Below are positions 40,101 through 47,093 of a stretch of 64,000 nucleotides of DNA, one piece after another. Source of the stretch: Microglena sp. YARC. Lineage: Eukaryota > Chlorophyta > Chlorophyceae > Chlamydomonadales > Chlamydomonadaceae. Location of the stretch: the NCBI GenBank assembly GCA_022414725.1, contig CM039465.1:3502574-3566573 (forward strand). The letters run 5' to 3'. The notes beneath the pieces were generated by a model. That model was not told the origin of the DNA. It saw nothing but the letters and a program-made list of their open reading frames with translations, and searched no databases. The stretch's first letter is position 1, and each line of letters begins with the position of its first letter. A program made the translations under genes and the position numbers.

Positions 40101-41286
40101 ATAATCATACTGAAAACACGCTTATAATCTGCTTATGACCTGCTTATAATCGTACTGAAAACATGCTTATAATCTGCTTATGACCTGCTTATAATCGTAC
40201 TGAAAACATGCTTATAATCTGCTTATGACCTGCTTATAATCGTACTGAAAACATGCTTATAATCTGCTTATGACCTGCTTATAATCGTACTTAAAACATG
40301 CTTATAATCTGCTTATGACCTGCTTATAATCGTACTGAAAACATGCTTATAATCTGCTTATGACCTGCTTATAATCGTACTGAAAACATGCTTATAATCT
40401 GCTTATGACCTGCTTATAATCGTACTGAAAACATGCTTATAATCTGCTTATGACCTGCTTATAATCGTACTTAAAACATGCTTATAATCTGCTTATGACC
40501 TGCTTATAATCGTACTTAAAACATGCTTATAATCTGCTTATGACCTGCTTATAATCGTACTGAAAACACGCTTATAATCTGCTTATGACCTGCTTATAAT
40601 CGTACTGAAAACATGCTTATAATCTGCTTATGACCTGCTTATAATCGTACTGAAAACATGCTTATAATCTGCTTATAATCGTACTGAAAACATGCTTATA
40701 ATCTGCTTATGACCTGCTTATAATCGTACTGAAAACATGCTTATAATCTGCTTTTGACCTGCTTATAATCGTACTGAAAACATGCTTATAATCTGCTTAT
40801 GACCTGCTTATAATCATACTGAAAACATGCTTATAATCTGCTTATGACATGCTTATAATCGTACTGAAAACATGCTTATAATCTGCTTATGACCTGCTTA
40901 TAATCGTACTGAAAACATGCTTGTACCCTACCTATAACTGCTTTAAACATGCTTATAATCTGCTTGGAATTCGCATACCCTCTACATACCCTTCACTTGC
41001 CTACCATTGTGTACTAACTTTATCACATCTCCACAACTTGCAGAATTTGATCCTTGCATTCTTGGCCATGTTCTTTGCGGTCGTCCCCACTGTTGCCGGT
41101 TTCTTCCCTCTGTGGCTAGCCGTGCTCCTACACGAGGGCTCAACTGTCCTTGTTGCCCTCAACTCCTTGAGGCTGCTTCTGGACCCAGATAATGACACGA
41201 TGTTCAAGACGATGAGCAACATGGTTGAAAAGCTTGATGAAATGTTTCGAGATGCTTGGAAGCAGCAACATACGAAGCTGGTGTAG
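27773..41286 (+). CDS. HMA1: HMA1-like P1B-type heavy-metal ATPase, eight exons, 929 aa
   Basis: Exons: 27773-28372, 29730-29894, 31965-32285, 34162-34468, 35464-36037, 37905-38272, 39298-39509 and 41044-41286 (TAG). All phases agree and the sum is 2790 bases. Residues 103-114 hold a His-rich metal-binding patch (CGHGHKCGHSHH). Membrane helices follow around 145-230. The actuator loop has SGE at 313-315 where most P-ATPases have TGE. The ion-path motif is SPC (419-421), typical of HMA1, not CPC. The phosphorylation site is DKTGTIT with D462. The class-specific HP is at 532-533, MLTGD at 728-732 and GDGINDAP at 790-797. The C-terminus keeps the HMA1-type LLHEGSTVLVALNSLR. Known HMA1 proteins sit in the chloroplast envelope and move Cu, Zn or Ca. 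The first 25 residues are hydrophobic rather than a typical transit peptide. A good acceptor at 27906 (CTTGCTTCACAG) leaves open an upstream first exon with another start. Confidence 0.92.
28500..28870. repeat. Poly(C)/CA and C-rich degenerate repeat in HMA1 intron 1
   Basis: A C run of about 40 (28507-28546) and (CA)n, then CCCCCAACCCCAACCTTATC-type units. Repeated phrases (CAACCTTATC, CTCTCTAATC) show a degenerate minisatellite. Confidence 0.8.
28890..29729 (+). repeat. Acceptor-seeded copies of exon 2 start in HMA1 intron 1
   Basis: The true junction is GTGCGCAG|CACGTTCTCATGATT followed by CTAGCAGCACTGGG (29729). Copies of acceptor plus exon start occur near 28898, 29182, 29322, 29416 and 29588, with variable lengths of exon match (up to GCACTGGGCTCTCTCTACAT). 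Upstream of each lies CTAATTCCNTATGCTYGTTC, so the unit is about 100-150 bp and also includes MITE family A arms. AG is kept in several copies (CGCAG|CACGTT near 29322) and lost or altered in others (CGCAG|TACG, GGAGCACG). Confidence 0.82.
28965..29150. mobile_element. MITE family A, full copy within the array
   Basis: AGCTAAAAGCAGCAACTCCT, ATGCAGCTCCCCTGACTGGC at the left; GTGGCTGGCTCAGGGAGCTG, CCTAGAAGCTGCTGC at the right; inner CTAGTGTGTCTGGAAGCTGA. Right-arm fragments recur at 29235-29285 and 29636-29690, so part of the MITE was carried along by the tandem duplication. Confidence 0.75.
29930..31110 (+). repeat. 74-bp donor-seeded array, about 15 units, in HMA1 intron 2
   Basis: The exon 2 end CCCTGGAGAAGTTGTTCAAC, AGCATCCCGGCACAG|gtatgtatg is copied at 74-bp spacing. 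Units read CCTTGAGAAGTTGTCCAGCA, GCATCCCTTCTCAG|TTATGTATG, so the donor GT is TT in nearly every copy (TC in the last, TT after CTCAT in two). About 37 exon bases plus 37 intron bases ((TG)n, TATGGGTCGG) form the unit. Overlapping 63-65-codon ORFs are shadows. Confidence 0.92.
31165..31964 (+). repeat. Acceptor-seeded copies of exon 3 start in HMA1 intron 2
   Basis: CAG|GCAACGGTGGTTCAGTTGGA, CGTCACTGGAGCTCC (true at 31964) also occurs with AG near 31171, 31330, 31508, 31667 (CAAGCAAC, altered) and 31816. The copies extend 50-110 bases into the exon. The one at 31817 keeps the frame down to YVLVKP, then stops. Upstream polypyrimidine tracts (CCCTTTGTCCCTCCCTTCAC) are also copied, so these are credible competing acceptors. 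Confidence 0.88.
32370..32705 (+). repeat. Donor-seeded copies of exon 3 end in HMA1 intron 3, with family G insertions
   Basis: 32376-32416 copies the last 30 bases of exon 3 and its donor. 32460-32600 copies about 135 bases of exon 3 (from CCAGTCCGTTTGAGTGTGGG to GGCTGCACAG|GTGAGGAT). A further CAGGTGAGGATCTAAC lies at 32683-32699. Family G repeats (32420-32475 and 32608-32690) separate them, apparently inserted in or duplicated with the junction. Confidence 0.82.
32880..33345. mobile_element. MITE family B, two partial or nested copies
   Basis: CTAGGGACCGGCGTATCATA at the left, TAGTCAGACCACCGGCATCA and ATGATATC tracts inside, and GATATCATATTGCCATTCCC, TAC at the right. The interior (33030-33240) carries a different GC-rich segment (GCACCCCATGAGGCGCCCCG, TAGCCTGGGGAATAGC), which may be a nested insertion. 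Confidence 0.6.
33499..33657. mobile_element. MITE family E (copy 3, full)
   Basis: GCAAATTCAGGGGATGGATT at the left and TAAATCATCCCCTGAATTTC at the right. The interior CCAGAATTCTCAGATTTCAG matches copies at 16030 and 22054. Confidence 0.75.
33945..34020. mobile_element. MITE family B right-end fragment
   Basis: TAGTCAGACTGACGGCACCA, TATGATGACATGATATCATA, GATTGCCGTTCCCTATGT: the right half of family B only. Confidence 0.6.
34065..34161 (+). repeat. 17-bp acceptor array before HMA1 exon 4
   Basis: CCCCCTTTCATAATGCAGT is repeated six times. The last copy is the functional acceptor (AG at 34160-34161). Five of six keep CAG and one has CGG. The stack of identical acceptors sits only 17 bases apart, so use of an upstream one would add short in-frame or frameshifting segments. 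Confidence 0.88.
34600..34715 (+). repeat. Duplicated donor junction of HMA1 exon 4
   Basis: TGCTCTATCGTGGCTTTGGA, CAAAACAAGTGAGG at 34609-34641 copies the exon 4 end TGCTCTATTGTTGCGTTGGA, CAAAACTG|gtgagt, and about 75 intron bases after it also match (ATGCCACCAAGC, TTTTTGTGC). The encoded DKT codons of the phosphorylation site are therefore present twice. Confidence 0.8.
34975..35170. repeat. CA/CACACC microsatellite in HMA1 intron 4
   Basis: Poly(C), then CACACCACACC-type repeats with a 60-70-bp higher-order unit (CACACCACACATTACACCCY, ACCTCACAYCCACA). Confidence 0.85.
35200..35440 (+). repeat. Duplicated acceptor and first 100 bases of HMA1 exon 5
   Basis: CTTCTCAG|GCACTAATACTACAGG, CTCCCTCACCATGACGGATG (35252 onward) copies exon 5 through GACGGACAGGTGAATTGC, then continues into CACACCACACC DNA. 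Upstream, CTATCCCACTGACTATCGAC is also shared with the true junction (35431). The frame is open and would give GTNTTGSLT instead of GTITTGSLT after DKT, so it could be an alternative exon start, but it then runs on into low-complexity sequence. Confidence 0.8.
36130..36345 (+). repeat. Duplicated donor junction of HMA1 exon 5 and ATTACAT microsatellite
   Basis: CCCCCTGAGGCAAAGGCTTG, AGCAGGAGATTGAAGACAAG, ATGAG|GTATGAG at 36289-36334 copies the exon 5 end and donor with the GT intact. Between lies CATTACATTACATAACATTA. An acceptor-like CTCTCATGCAG at 36132 is followed by a short open stretch that would fit phase 2, but it then reads into the microsatellite. Confidence 0.78.
36350..36500 (-). 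repeat. Dispersed repeat family H (copy 3, reverse, partial)
   Basis: TACAAATCTGAAAGTGGATT, AAACGGGGTCAAAACTAGCG and ATCGCATATATATGG: the reverse of the copy at 12560. Confidence 0.5.
36655..37904 (+). repeat. About 110-bp acceptor-seeded array, ten decoys, before HMA1 exon 6
   Basis: CTTGTTGCAG|TGCCTCCTCATCC, GCCAAGGCCACGAGCTTYCT, TGTGGTGACTCC marks the true exon 6 start (37905) and near-identical copies at about 36669, 36880, 36980, 37088, 37212, 37321, 37443, 37553, 37663 and 37785. Each is followed by (ATC)n and TTTGACCCGTGTGTTGCTGC. The AG is intact in all. Several differ at the first exon base (GGCCTCC for TGCCTCC) or in CCCAAGTC for CCAAGGCC. Confidence 0.92.
38590..39297 (+). repeat. 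Acceptor-seeded copies of HMA1 exon 7, including a near-complete exon copy
   Basis: The true junction is CTTTTCAG|GTGTCGCTGCCT (39297). Copies of TGTCGCTGCCTCWGG start near 38608, 38713, 38826, 38969 and 39187. In four of five the acceptor AG is gone (CTCATGTGTCGC, TTCGTGTGTCGC, CTCGTGTGTCGC). The copy at 38969 has TTAAG|TGTCGC. It continues for about 105 bases, encoding GLLMTGDGINDAPALAAAHV, before ending in ACCCCCAACC repeats. C-rich and CA/CACCAC tracts fill the gaps. Confidence 0.9.
39510..39960 (+). repeat. About 175-bp donor-seeded copies of HMA1 exon 7 end
   Basis: GCTTGTCAGACTCAACAGGT, GGTCCAACAG|gtacgc is the true end (39509). The unit recurs at about 39651-39683 (CCAACAG|TTATGT, GT lost) and 39828-39855 (CCACTAG|GTATGT, GT present). 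The intron bases after each copy also match (GGCT.TCATGNGCTCTTGC, CTTCAGCCAGCAATTTGGCT, GCTCACTGTCTTAGGCAGTA). Confidence 0.85.
40010..40965. repeat. 45-bp minisatellite, about 20 units, in HMA1 intron 7
   Basis: ATAATCTGCTTATGACCTGC, TTATAATCGTACTGAAAACA, TGCTT repeats with very few changes (CATACT, CACGC, one 18-bp deletion near 40670). No exon origin is seen. High homogeneity suggests recent expansion or gene conversion. Confidence 0.92.
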
Positions 41287-41606
41287 CCACATTGGTGGCC
41301 AGGCATGTATGGCGTAGTGAAGTCCCCCTTGACACCTTCAAGCCGCGGGCGCATGTGGAGTACGGTAGGGCACTGGGAAAATGTTATCAGCATCAGCATC
41401 AGCATCATTTGGGAAGACAACCCAAACTTGTGAGAGCAGATCGTGCATGCTGTCCTAGGTGTGAAGCAGGGTGTGGACATTCCAGGGGGTATGCACGTGT
41501 GTTGTTTTGCGAGGTATCCGAGATTGAGTTGGACTAAAGACAGCATGGAGCTGAGAGTCGAAATTAAATCAATTGTCTTCGATGCGCTTTGGTAGTTGGA
41601 CATTCC

Positions 41607-42312
41607 AAGGAGCAGACCCTTCTAGTTGTAAGGACTAGTGTTGGTTGGTGGTGATGGGAGGTGGTTAGAAGTGGTTGGAGCAAGGAGCAGACCCTTCTAG
41701 TTGTAAGGACTAGGGTTGGTTGGTGGTGATGGGAGGTGGTTGGAAGTGGTTGGAGCAAGGAGCAGACCCTTCTAGTTGTAAGGACGAGGGTTGGTTGGTG
41801 GTGATGGGAGGTGGTTGGAAGTGGTTGGAGCAAGGAGCAGACCCTTCTAGTTGTAAGGACTAGGGTTGGTTGGTGGTGATGGGAGGTGGTTGGAAGTGGT
41901 TGGAGCAAGGAGCAGACCCTTCTAGTTGTAAGGACTAGTGTTGGTTGGTGGTGATGGGAGGTGGTTGGAAGTGGTTGGAGCAAGGAGCAGACCCTTCTAG
42001 TTGTAAGGACTAGGGTTGGTTGGTGGTGATGGGAGGTGGTTGGAAGTGGTTGGAGCAAGGAGCAGACCCTTCTAGTTGTAAGGACGAGGGTTGGTTGGTG
42101 GTGATGGGAGGTGGTTGGAAGTGGTTGGAGCAAGGAGCAGACCCTTCTAGTTGTAAGGACTAGGGTTGGTTGGTGGTGATGGGAGGTGGTTAGAAGTGGT
42201 TGGAGCAAGGAGCAGACCCTTCTAGTTGTAAGGACTAGGGTTGGTTGGTGGTGATGGGAGGTGGTTGGAAGTGGTTGGAGCAAGGAGCAGGCCCTTCTAG
42301 TTGTAAGGACTA
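41607..42312. repeat. 75-bp minisatellite, about nine units, in the HMA1 3' region
   Basis: CAAGGAGCAGACCCTTCTAG, TTGTAAGGACTAGGGTTGGT, TGGTGGTGATGGGAGGTGGT, TGGAAGTGGTTGGAG. It starts about 320 bases after the HMA1 stop. Each unit carries TGTAA. The minus-strand 239-codon ORF of His/Thr/Leu repeats is a shadow. Confidence 0.92.
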
Positions 42313-42415
42313 GGGGGAAGCTAGCCCTGGGTTAGCCAGCCCGAGGGTGGGGGTTAAGGGTTTTACCTCCACCGCCGGGCTGGCAAACCTCCGGCTAACT
42401 TCCCCCTCCCATTTT
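42308..42415. other. Long imperfect inverted repeat (hairpin) at the end of the 75-bp array
   Basis: GGGGGAAGCTAGCCCTGGGT, TAGCCAGCCCGAGGGTGG is the inverse, with a few mismatches, of CCACCGCCGGGCTGGCAAAC, CTCCGGCTAACTTCCCCCTC, separated by about 20 bases. It is the only such stable palindrome noticed in the window. It could be a transcription or 3' end structure, or a small foldback element. Confidence 0.6.
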
Positions 42416-42449
42416 GAGGTTTCCTTGTTTCCTCCCAGACTCTGTTTCA

Positions 42450-42650
42450 TTTTTTGACTTAGCGTAGCAGCTTCCACCCAGCTAATGAGTCAATCCTAAA
42501 TATAACAGGTAGATTGGAATGCCTGTCATGCCCGCTTTTAGCTTAGGGTTGGGCTTACTATCTAGCTTCGGGTTGGGCTTGAATTGAATTGAAAGGAGCT
42601 GTCTAAAAGCTGCTACGTGTAGTCCCCAAACTAAACACAGCTCTCTGGCT
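42450..42650. mobile_element. Small inverted-repeat element related to family A
   Basis: GTTTCATTTTTTGACTTAGC, GTAGCAGCTTCCACCCAGCT at the left and GAGCTGTCTAAAAGCTGCTA, CGTGTAGTCCCCAAACTAAA at the right are inverse arms. The interior has AATGCCTGTCATGCC. Related arms are seen at 11060-11200 and 32750-32815. Confidence 0.6.
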
Positions 42651-42944
42651 CAACTGTTTCCAAGGCAGTGAGTAACTGTAGCCTGAAATAACGAGAAATA
42701 GCCTGAAATAACGAGAAATAGCCTGAAATAACGTGAACTTGACTGATGTGGGAAGATATTATCCTAGCCGCGCAGTAGTGTGCAGAAAATCTAGTTTGCA
42801 CGCATTGTGTTGTTTCCCTGATGTCTTCCAGTTTTCGTCCATGTCGTTGTTGTAGAAGTTGAGAGGCGTAATACGATATGCTGAAGTTGCACCATTTTTC
42901 GAGCTGTATCGTTTTTTTTAGGTCACGCTCTGGGATATAGGTAT

Positions 42945-43089
42945 GGAACGGCAATATGATGTCATACGATATCATATGATGCCGGCAGTCTGACTAAGCT
43001 TAAGTTACCATTTATATACAAAATCATATGATGCAGTTTCTATGATATCATGCTTGCATTTGGTAAGCATCATATAATATCCCGTCCCC
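42945..43089. mobile_element. MITE family B (copy with TAGGTAT duplication)
   Basis: GGAACGGCAATATGATGTCA to ATATCCCGTCCCC with TAGGTAT on both sides (42938-42944, 43090-43096). The internal palindromes and TGCCGGCAGTCTGACTAAGC are as in other copies. Confidence 0.75.
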
Positions 43090-43099
43090 TAGGTATAAG

Positions 43100-44730
43100 A
43101 GTTTTGCGACGGGCATGAGCTACCTGGGGAGATGTGCTTGGTGAGTTTGTGGATAAGCGGATTAGACAGTTTAAAGACTTGCCCAGGTCTTTTCGAAACT
43201 AGAAATTGCAATTTTGATAACCTTGATTGGGGCTGGAGAATGTCCATGTTCATTTACATGGTCAGGTTTTGCGCTAGTTGCTCCTTATTTGCTCTGGTAA
43301 GGTGGGGAGTATAGAAGGGAATTGTCATCACTGGTTAAGCTAGGTGCGCCGCTGCGGGGTGACTTTCCTCAGCTCTTGAATTTGAATTTGAATTGTTGCA
43401 TAGTTAGTCAGTCAGAGCAGTCGGCTCTGAGCTACTCACTGTCTTTCAATTCCAAGTCCCCCGGTCCGATTCCAATGGAAACCAGGGAGCGTGCTATGTA
43501 GATTAAAGAGTTTTAAAGACCTGTCCAGCCTCTCACCTCTTGCCCTAGATTCCGTGCCATTGTTAGCTATCAGAACATGGCTTTTTGCAACTCCATTTTT
43601 GACAATGCTGCTAGGTGTGAGCCTATGCTTCCAAAACAGGTAGACGGAAGGCAGACTACTCTGTGAAGTGTAAGCAAAGCGTTTTATTTCCTCGTGTTTT
43701 CCCCTTCTATTGACTATCTTCGCATGCTTTTGCAGCCCCTTAAACACCCATCAACCTAGCTTCCTTGTGTATTCGTGCTCTCGGATTGGATTGGATTGTT
43801 ACTTAATGCATGTTACAGCCCAGGGGTAAGCCAAATAGGCTAAAGAGACTTGCCCAACCGTATAGGAACATTAAGTATATGGTAGCCATATGTCCAGTTG
43901 TGGACTTTGGTGGGGGAAGAAACGTTTATGGGCGAGGCAGGGGGCGGGGCCACATTTAATTAGTACCCATTTAAACTGCAAGCGCCTATAGGAGCTATAC
44001 CTCCTACATTTGATGGCCTATACCCCTGGGGGTGGCTCCTTTCGCCAAAGGTCCAATATCACCTTCAACAATAGTTTTGAGGTATCTCACTATCTCTGGG
44101 TATCAGACTATCAGCAGAAAAATTGGCTCCGTATCGACTTTACCCATAAAAAGGAGATTCGAATGAAACCTGGAAGCTCAAAAGTAATTGCTTCTTCCAG
44201 TTTAATCCAAAACTCTCTGATCGGTTTTGGAGTTAAAAGTTTTCGACAACCTAATTTGTAGGCTATAGGTTTTGGTTGTCCATTTATACCTAAATTCCCT
44301 CAAGGTATCTGAAAAGTGAAAACATGAGGTTTATCAACCCCCATAAATACCTTCCCGGCGGCTTAGAGTACAGCTAAAACCAGGGGGCCTAGGACATCCC
44401 TATCATCGGACACGCATGATATATATTCAGATCGGGACCTTGGACCGACCCCTATCATCGGAGCCGCAACGGACCCTTTTGCGCGGCAATACCTCATCTC
44501 TAACTACGCGGACAAGTCCTAGGCAGCTTGTGTCGAAGAGTGTTGGCTATCGGACCGACAGGTGGCAACGGAACGGAGCGGACCGAAGCTAGTTAGGTAC
44601 GGGACGGTTAGCTGACGTGCCAGTGTTGTGGCTAAAAAATACAAAATTGAACTGTCGAAGCGAAATGTATCTTCTGGTACGAAATTCGGTTTGGGTTGTT
44701 GCTTGAGCTGATTTTGTTCTAAGACAGCTG
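43100..44730. other. Mostly unique stretch without a convincing gene
   Basis: Short ORFs on both strands, of ordinary composition (for example around 43436-43747 minus and 44010-44261 plus), have no recognised domain. A family F fragment lies at 43805-43865, and a reverse CTCTCCGCC-family fragment with GTGTTGGCTATCGGACCGAC at 44510-44590. Confidence 0.35.
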
Positions 44731-44734
44731 ACGC

Positions 44735-44944
44735 ATGGCGCAGGGACAGACTGGAGAAATTTCTACCTTATGCGGCGAACCAGTTGATCAACTACTTAGC
44801 GCAATAACATCTCTATTAATTCGCATTCGCCTCGTTCTTTCTTTCAGGGTGGGTGCTCGGACCGGTAAAGTAAATAGATACGATCTGGAGTTACGCGTGT
44901 GTGTTCCACCCAGTGTTCAGAAGTCACGACGTGGTAGAGGATAA
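44735..44944 (+). CDS. Weak candidate first exon or small ORF, 69 codons
   Basis: ATG at 44735 in a fair context (GACGCATGG) opens a frame of balanced composition (MAQGQTGEISTLCGEPVDQL...). A strong acceptor-like tract CTCGTTCTTTCTTTCAG lies inside it at about 44831-44847, so either the first part or the second part may be an exon rather than the whole. It could be the true start of the SET gene downstream. No domain is recognised. Confidence 0.2.
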   Translation: MAQGQTGEISTLCGEPVDQLLSAITSLLIRIRLVLSFRVGARTGKVNRYDLELRVCVPPSVQKSRRGRG

Positions 44945-45039
44945 ATCGGCCTGATACCATGGAGCTTCCAATTCTCTTCGTCCAACGCTGAATCGTCTGT
45001 GGGTTCCTAGAAGGAGGGGGGATTTGAGGGATTCAACAC

Positions 45040-45680
45040 CAGGTGAGGGTAATGCCCATGGCTGTGTGTGGGGTGCAGGAGCTGAATGTGGTCAGTTGGG
45101 AATGTGGTCTGGTCGGTTGCCATATAGGTAGGATGGTGCGGCACAGTCATGGCTGTTGGGGATCAGGTTGGGAAGCGCTATTGCTATGACTCAGCCATGG
45201 CTGTGTGTGGGGTGCGTGGTAGTGAACTACCTTACTACCATGGTTGTGTGTAGGGCGTGGTGGGGCGCGGTCCACTCCCATGGCTGTGTGTGGGGTGCGT
45301 GGTGGTAAACTACCATGCTTGTGTGTCGGGTGCGTGGTAGTGAACTACCATGGTTGTGTGTAGGGCGTGGTGGGGCGCGGTCCACTCCCATGGCTGTGTG
45401 TGAGATGCATGGTGGTGAATTACCATGGTTGTGTGTGGGGCGTGTGGGGCGGGGTTAGTTGCCATGGCTATGTGTGTGGCTTGTGGGGCGTGGTTCACTG
45501 CCATGGCTGTGTGTGGGGTGCGTGGTTGTGAACTACCATGGTTGTGAGTGGGGCGTGTGGTGTGTGGTTCACTGCTAGGCTGTGTGTGGGATGCATGGTT
45601 ATGAACTATCATGCTTGTGTGTGGGGCGTGTGGTTCACTGCCATGTCTGTGTGTGGGGTTTGTGGTTCAAAAGCCTGCTC
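45040..45680. repeat. About 50-60-bp minisatellite (CCATGGCTGTGTGTGGGGTG)
   Basis: Degenerate units of CCATGGCTGTGTGTGGGGTG, CGTGGTAGTGAACTA, about twelve copies. Confidence 0.8.
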
Positions 45681-46059
45681 CCCTTCTGTCCCCTTCTTTC
45701 TTTCCTTTGTTTCCCCCTGCTTGTTCGAACCCCCTTGAGTGCGCTTGGGCCCGTCCGGAGGGTCGTCGACCGGCACGGTAACTGGTATCTAGATGCGATG
45801 CTGGCTCGAGCAGCGCATACTTATGATCCTGTTCCCTTAATCCCACTGGGCACGTCCTTAGAGGTCATTGTGACAATTCTTGGATGTTTAAGTTTTCATT
45901 TTTTTCTTCTCCCCTTGCCCCCAAGCTTACAGCCCCTCTTTCCCTCCCACCACAGACAGACAGGAGAACATTACATAAACCCTCATCTGTTTATGCATCT
46001 GGGCAGTTGGCAGGTTGTGCTGCTGTCCTGTCTTGGCATTGCTTCGCTTATTTGCCAGC

Positions 46060-46430
46060 CCCCCAACCCCCCCCAACCCCCCCCAACCCCCACCCACCCC
46101 CCCCGACCCACCCACCCCACCCACCCCACCCCACCCACCACCACCCACCCACCCACCCCCACACACATAACACCCGCCCGCCCACACTTTCCAGTGTTTC
46201 CACAACCCCTCATCTGATATCTTGACATCACCAAGCATTCAAGCAACCAAGACAAGCCACATGGTAGTATGACTACTTTTCCTCTGAATCCTAAGCTTCT
46301 CCCCCACCCACACCCACACCCACACCCACACCCACACCCACACCCACATCCACACCCCCACCCCACCCACCCACCCACACACACACAAACACACAAACAC
46401 ACAAACACACACACACACAAGCAACTCAAA
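46060..46430. repeat. CCCCAACC/CCCACA microsatellites
   Basis: (CCCCAA)n, (CCCACC)n, (CCCACA)n and (ACACAA)n tracts. The plus-strand Pro/His ORFs are shadows. Confidence 0.85.
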
Positions 46431-46499
46431 CACATTCTAGGTGTCTTGGCTCCACAGCTGTAACCCCCCCCTGTCTTTCCAACCAAGCACATACACCCA

Positions 46500-46512
46500 C
46501 TACCACCTCAAC

Positions 46513-46543
<31 letters not shown>

Positions 46544-46985
46544 GTGTTTTAGACTAAGCACCTACACCCGCTCCAACTCAACTATCCCCCCCCCCCCCCC
46601 CCCCCCTGTGTTTCAGACCAAGCCACAAACACCCACTACCACCTCAACTACCCCCCCCCCCCCCCTCCACCCCGTGTTTTAGACCAAGCCACATATACCC
46701 ACTACCATCTCAACTACCCACCCACCCCCTGTGTTTCAGACCAAGCACTTACACCCACTACCACCTCAACTACCCCCCCCCCCCCCATCCCCCTGTGTTT
46801 CAGACCAAGCCACATACACCCACTACACCTCAACTATCCCGTCCCCACCCCCTGTGTTTCAGACCAAGCCACATACACCCACTACCACCTCAACTAACCC
46901 CCCCTCCCCCCCCCCCCTGTGTTTTCAGACCAAGCCACATTCACCCACTACCACCTAAACTTTTCCCTCTCCCTTCCCCCCCCCC
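46500..46985. repeat. About 60-bp array with TGTTTCAG|ACCAAGCC acceptor-like motif
   Basis: Eight units of TGTGTTTCAGACCAAGCCAC, ATACACCCACTACCACCTCA, ACT separated by poly(C). Every unit has a TTTCAG after a C-rich tract, so by analogy with the other introns this may be an acceptor-seeded array. I could not identify the exon it came from. Confidence 0.7.
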
Positions 46986-47093
46986 CCCTCCCCCTTCTTT
47001 CTTACACCAACCATCATCATCAGGTGAAGCCACCTGCTGTCTTCTTGCTTCCTAGAAGTTGGCTGTAGCTGGCCCGTGCTTGCCCCGTACAAC

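Noticed and set aside
40010..40965. Possible CRISPR-like array (regular 45-bp repeat)
   Set aside because: There are no unique spacers: the whole unit is repeated. It is a eukaryotic intron minisatellite. The same holds for the 23-, 30-, 50- and 74-bp arrays.
41564..42283. 239-codon minus-strand ORF of LPTTSHHHQPTLVLTTRRVC repeats
   Set aside because: A shadow of the 75-bp minisatellite; all units are nearly identical at DNA level with no codon-type variation.
45582..46217. 211-codon plus-strand ORF
   Set aside because: Its second half is poly-proline from CCCACC repeats and its first half comes from the GGCTGTGTGTGGGG array. Only about 40 codons in the middle (45735-45860) look normal and no motif is seen.
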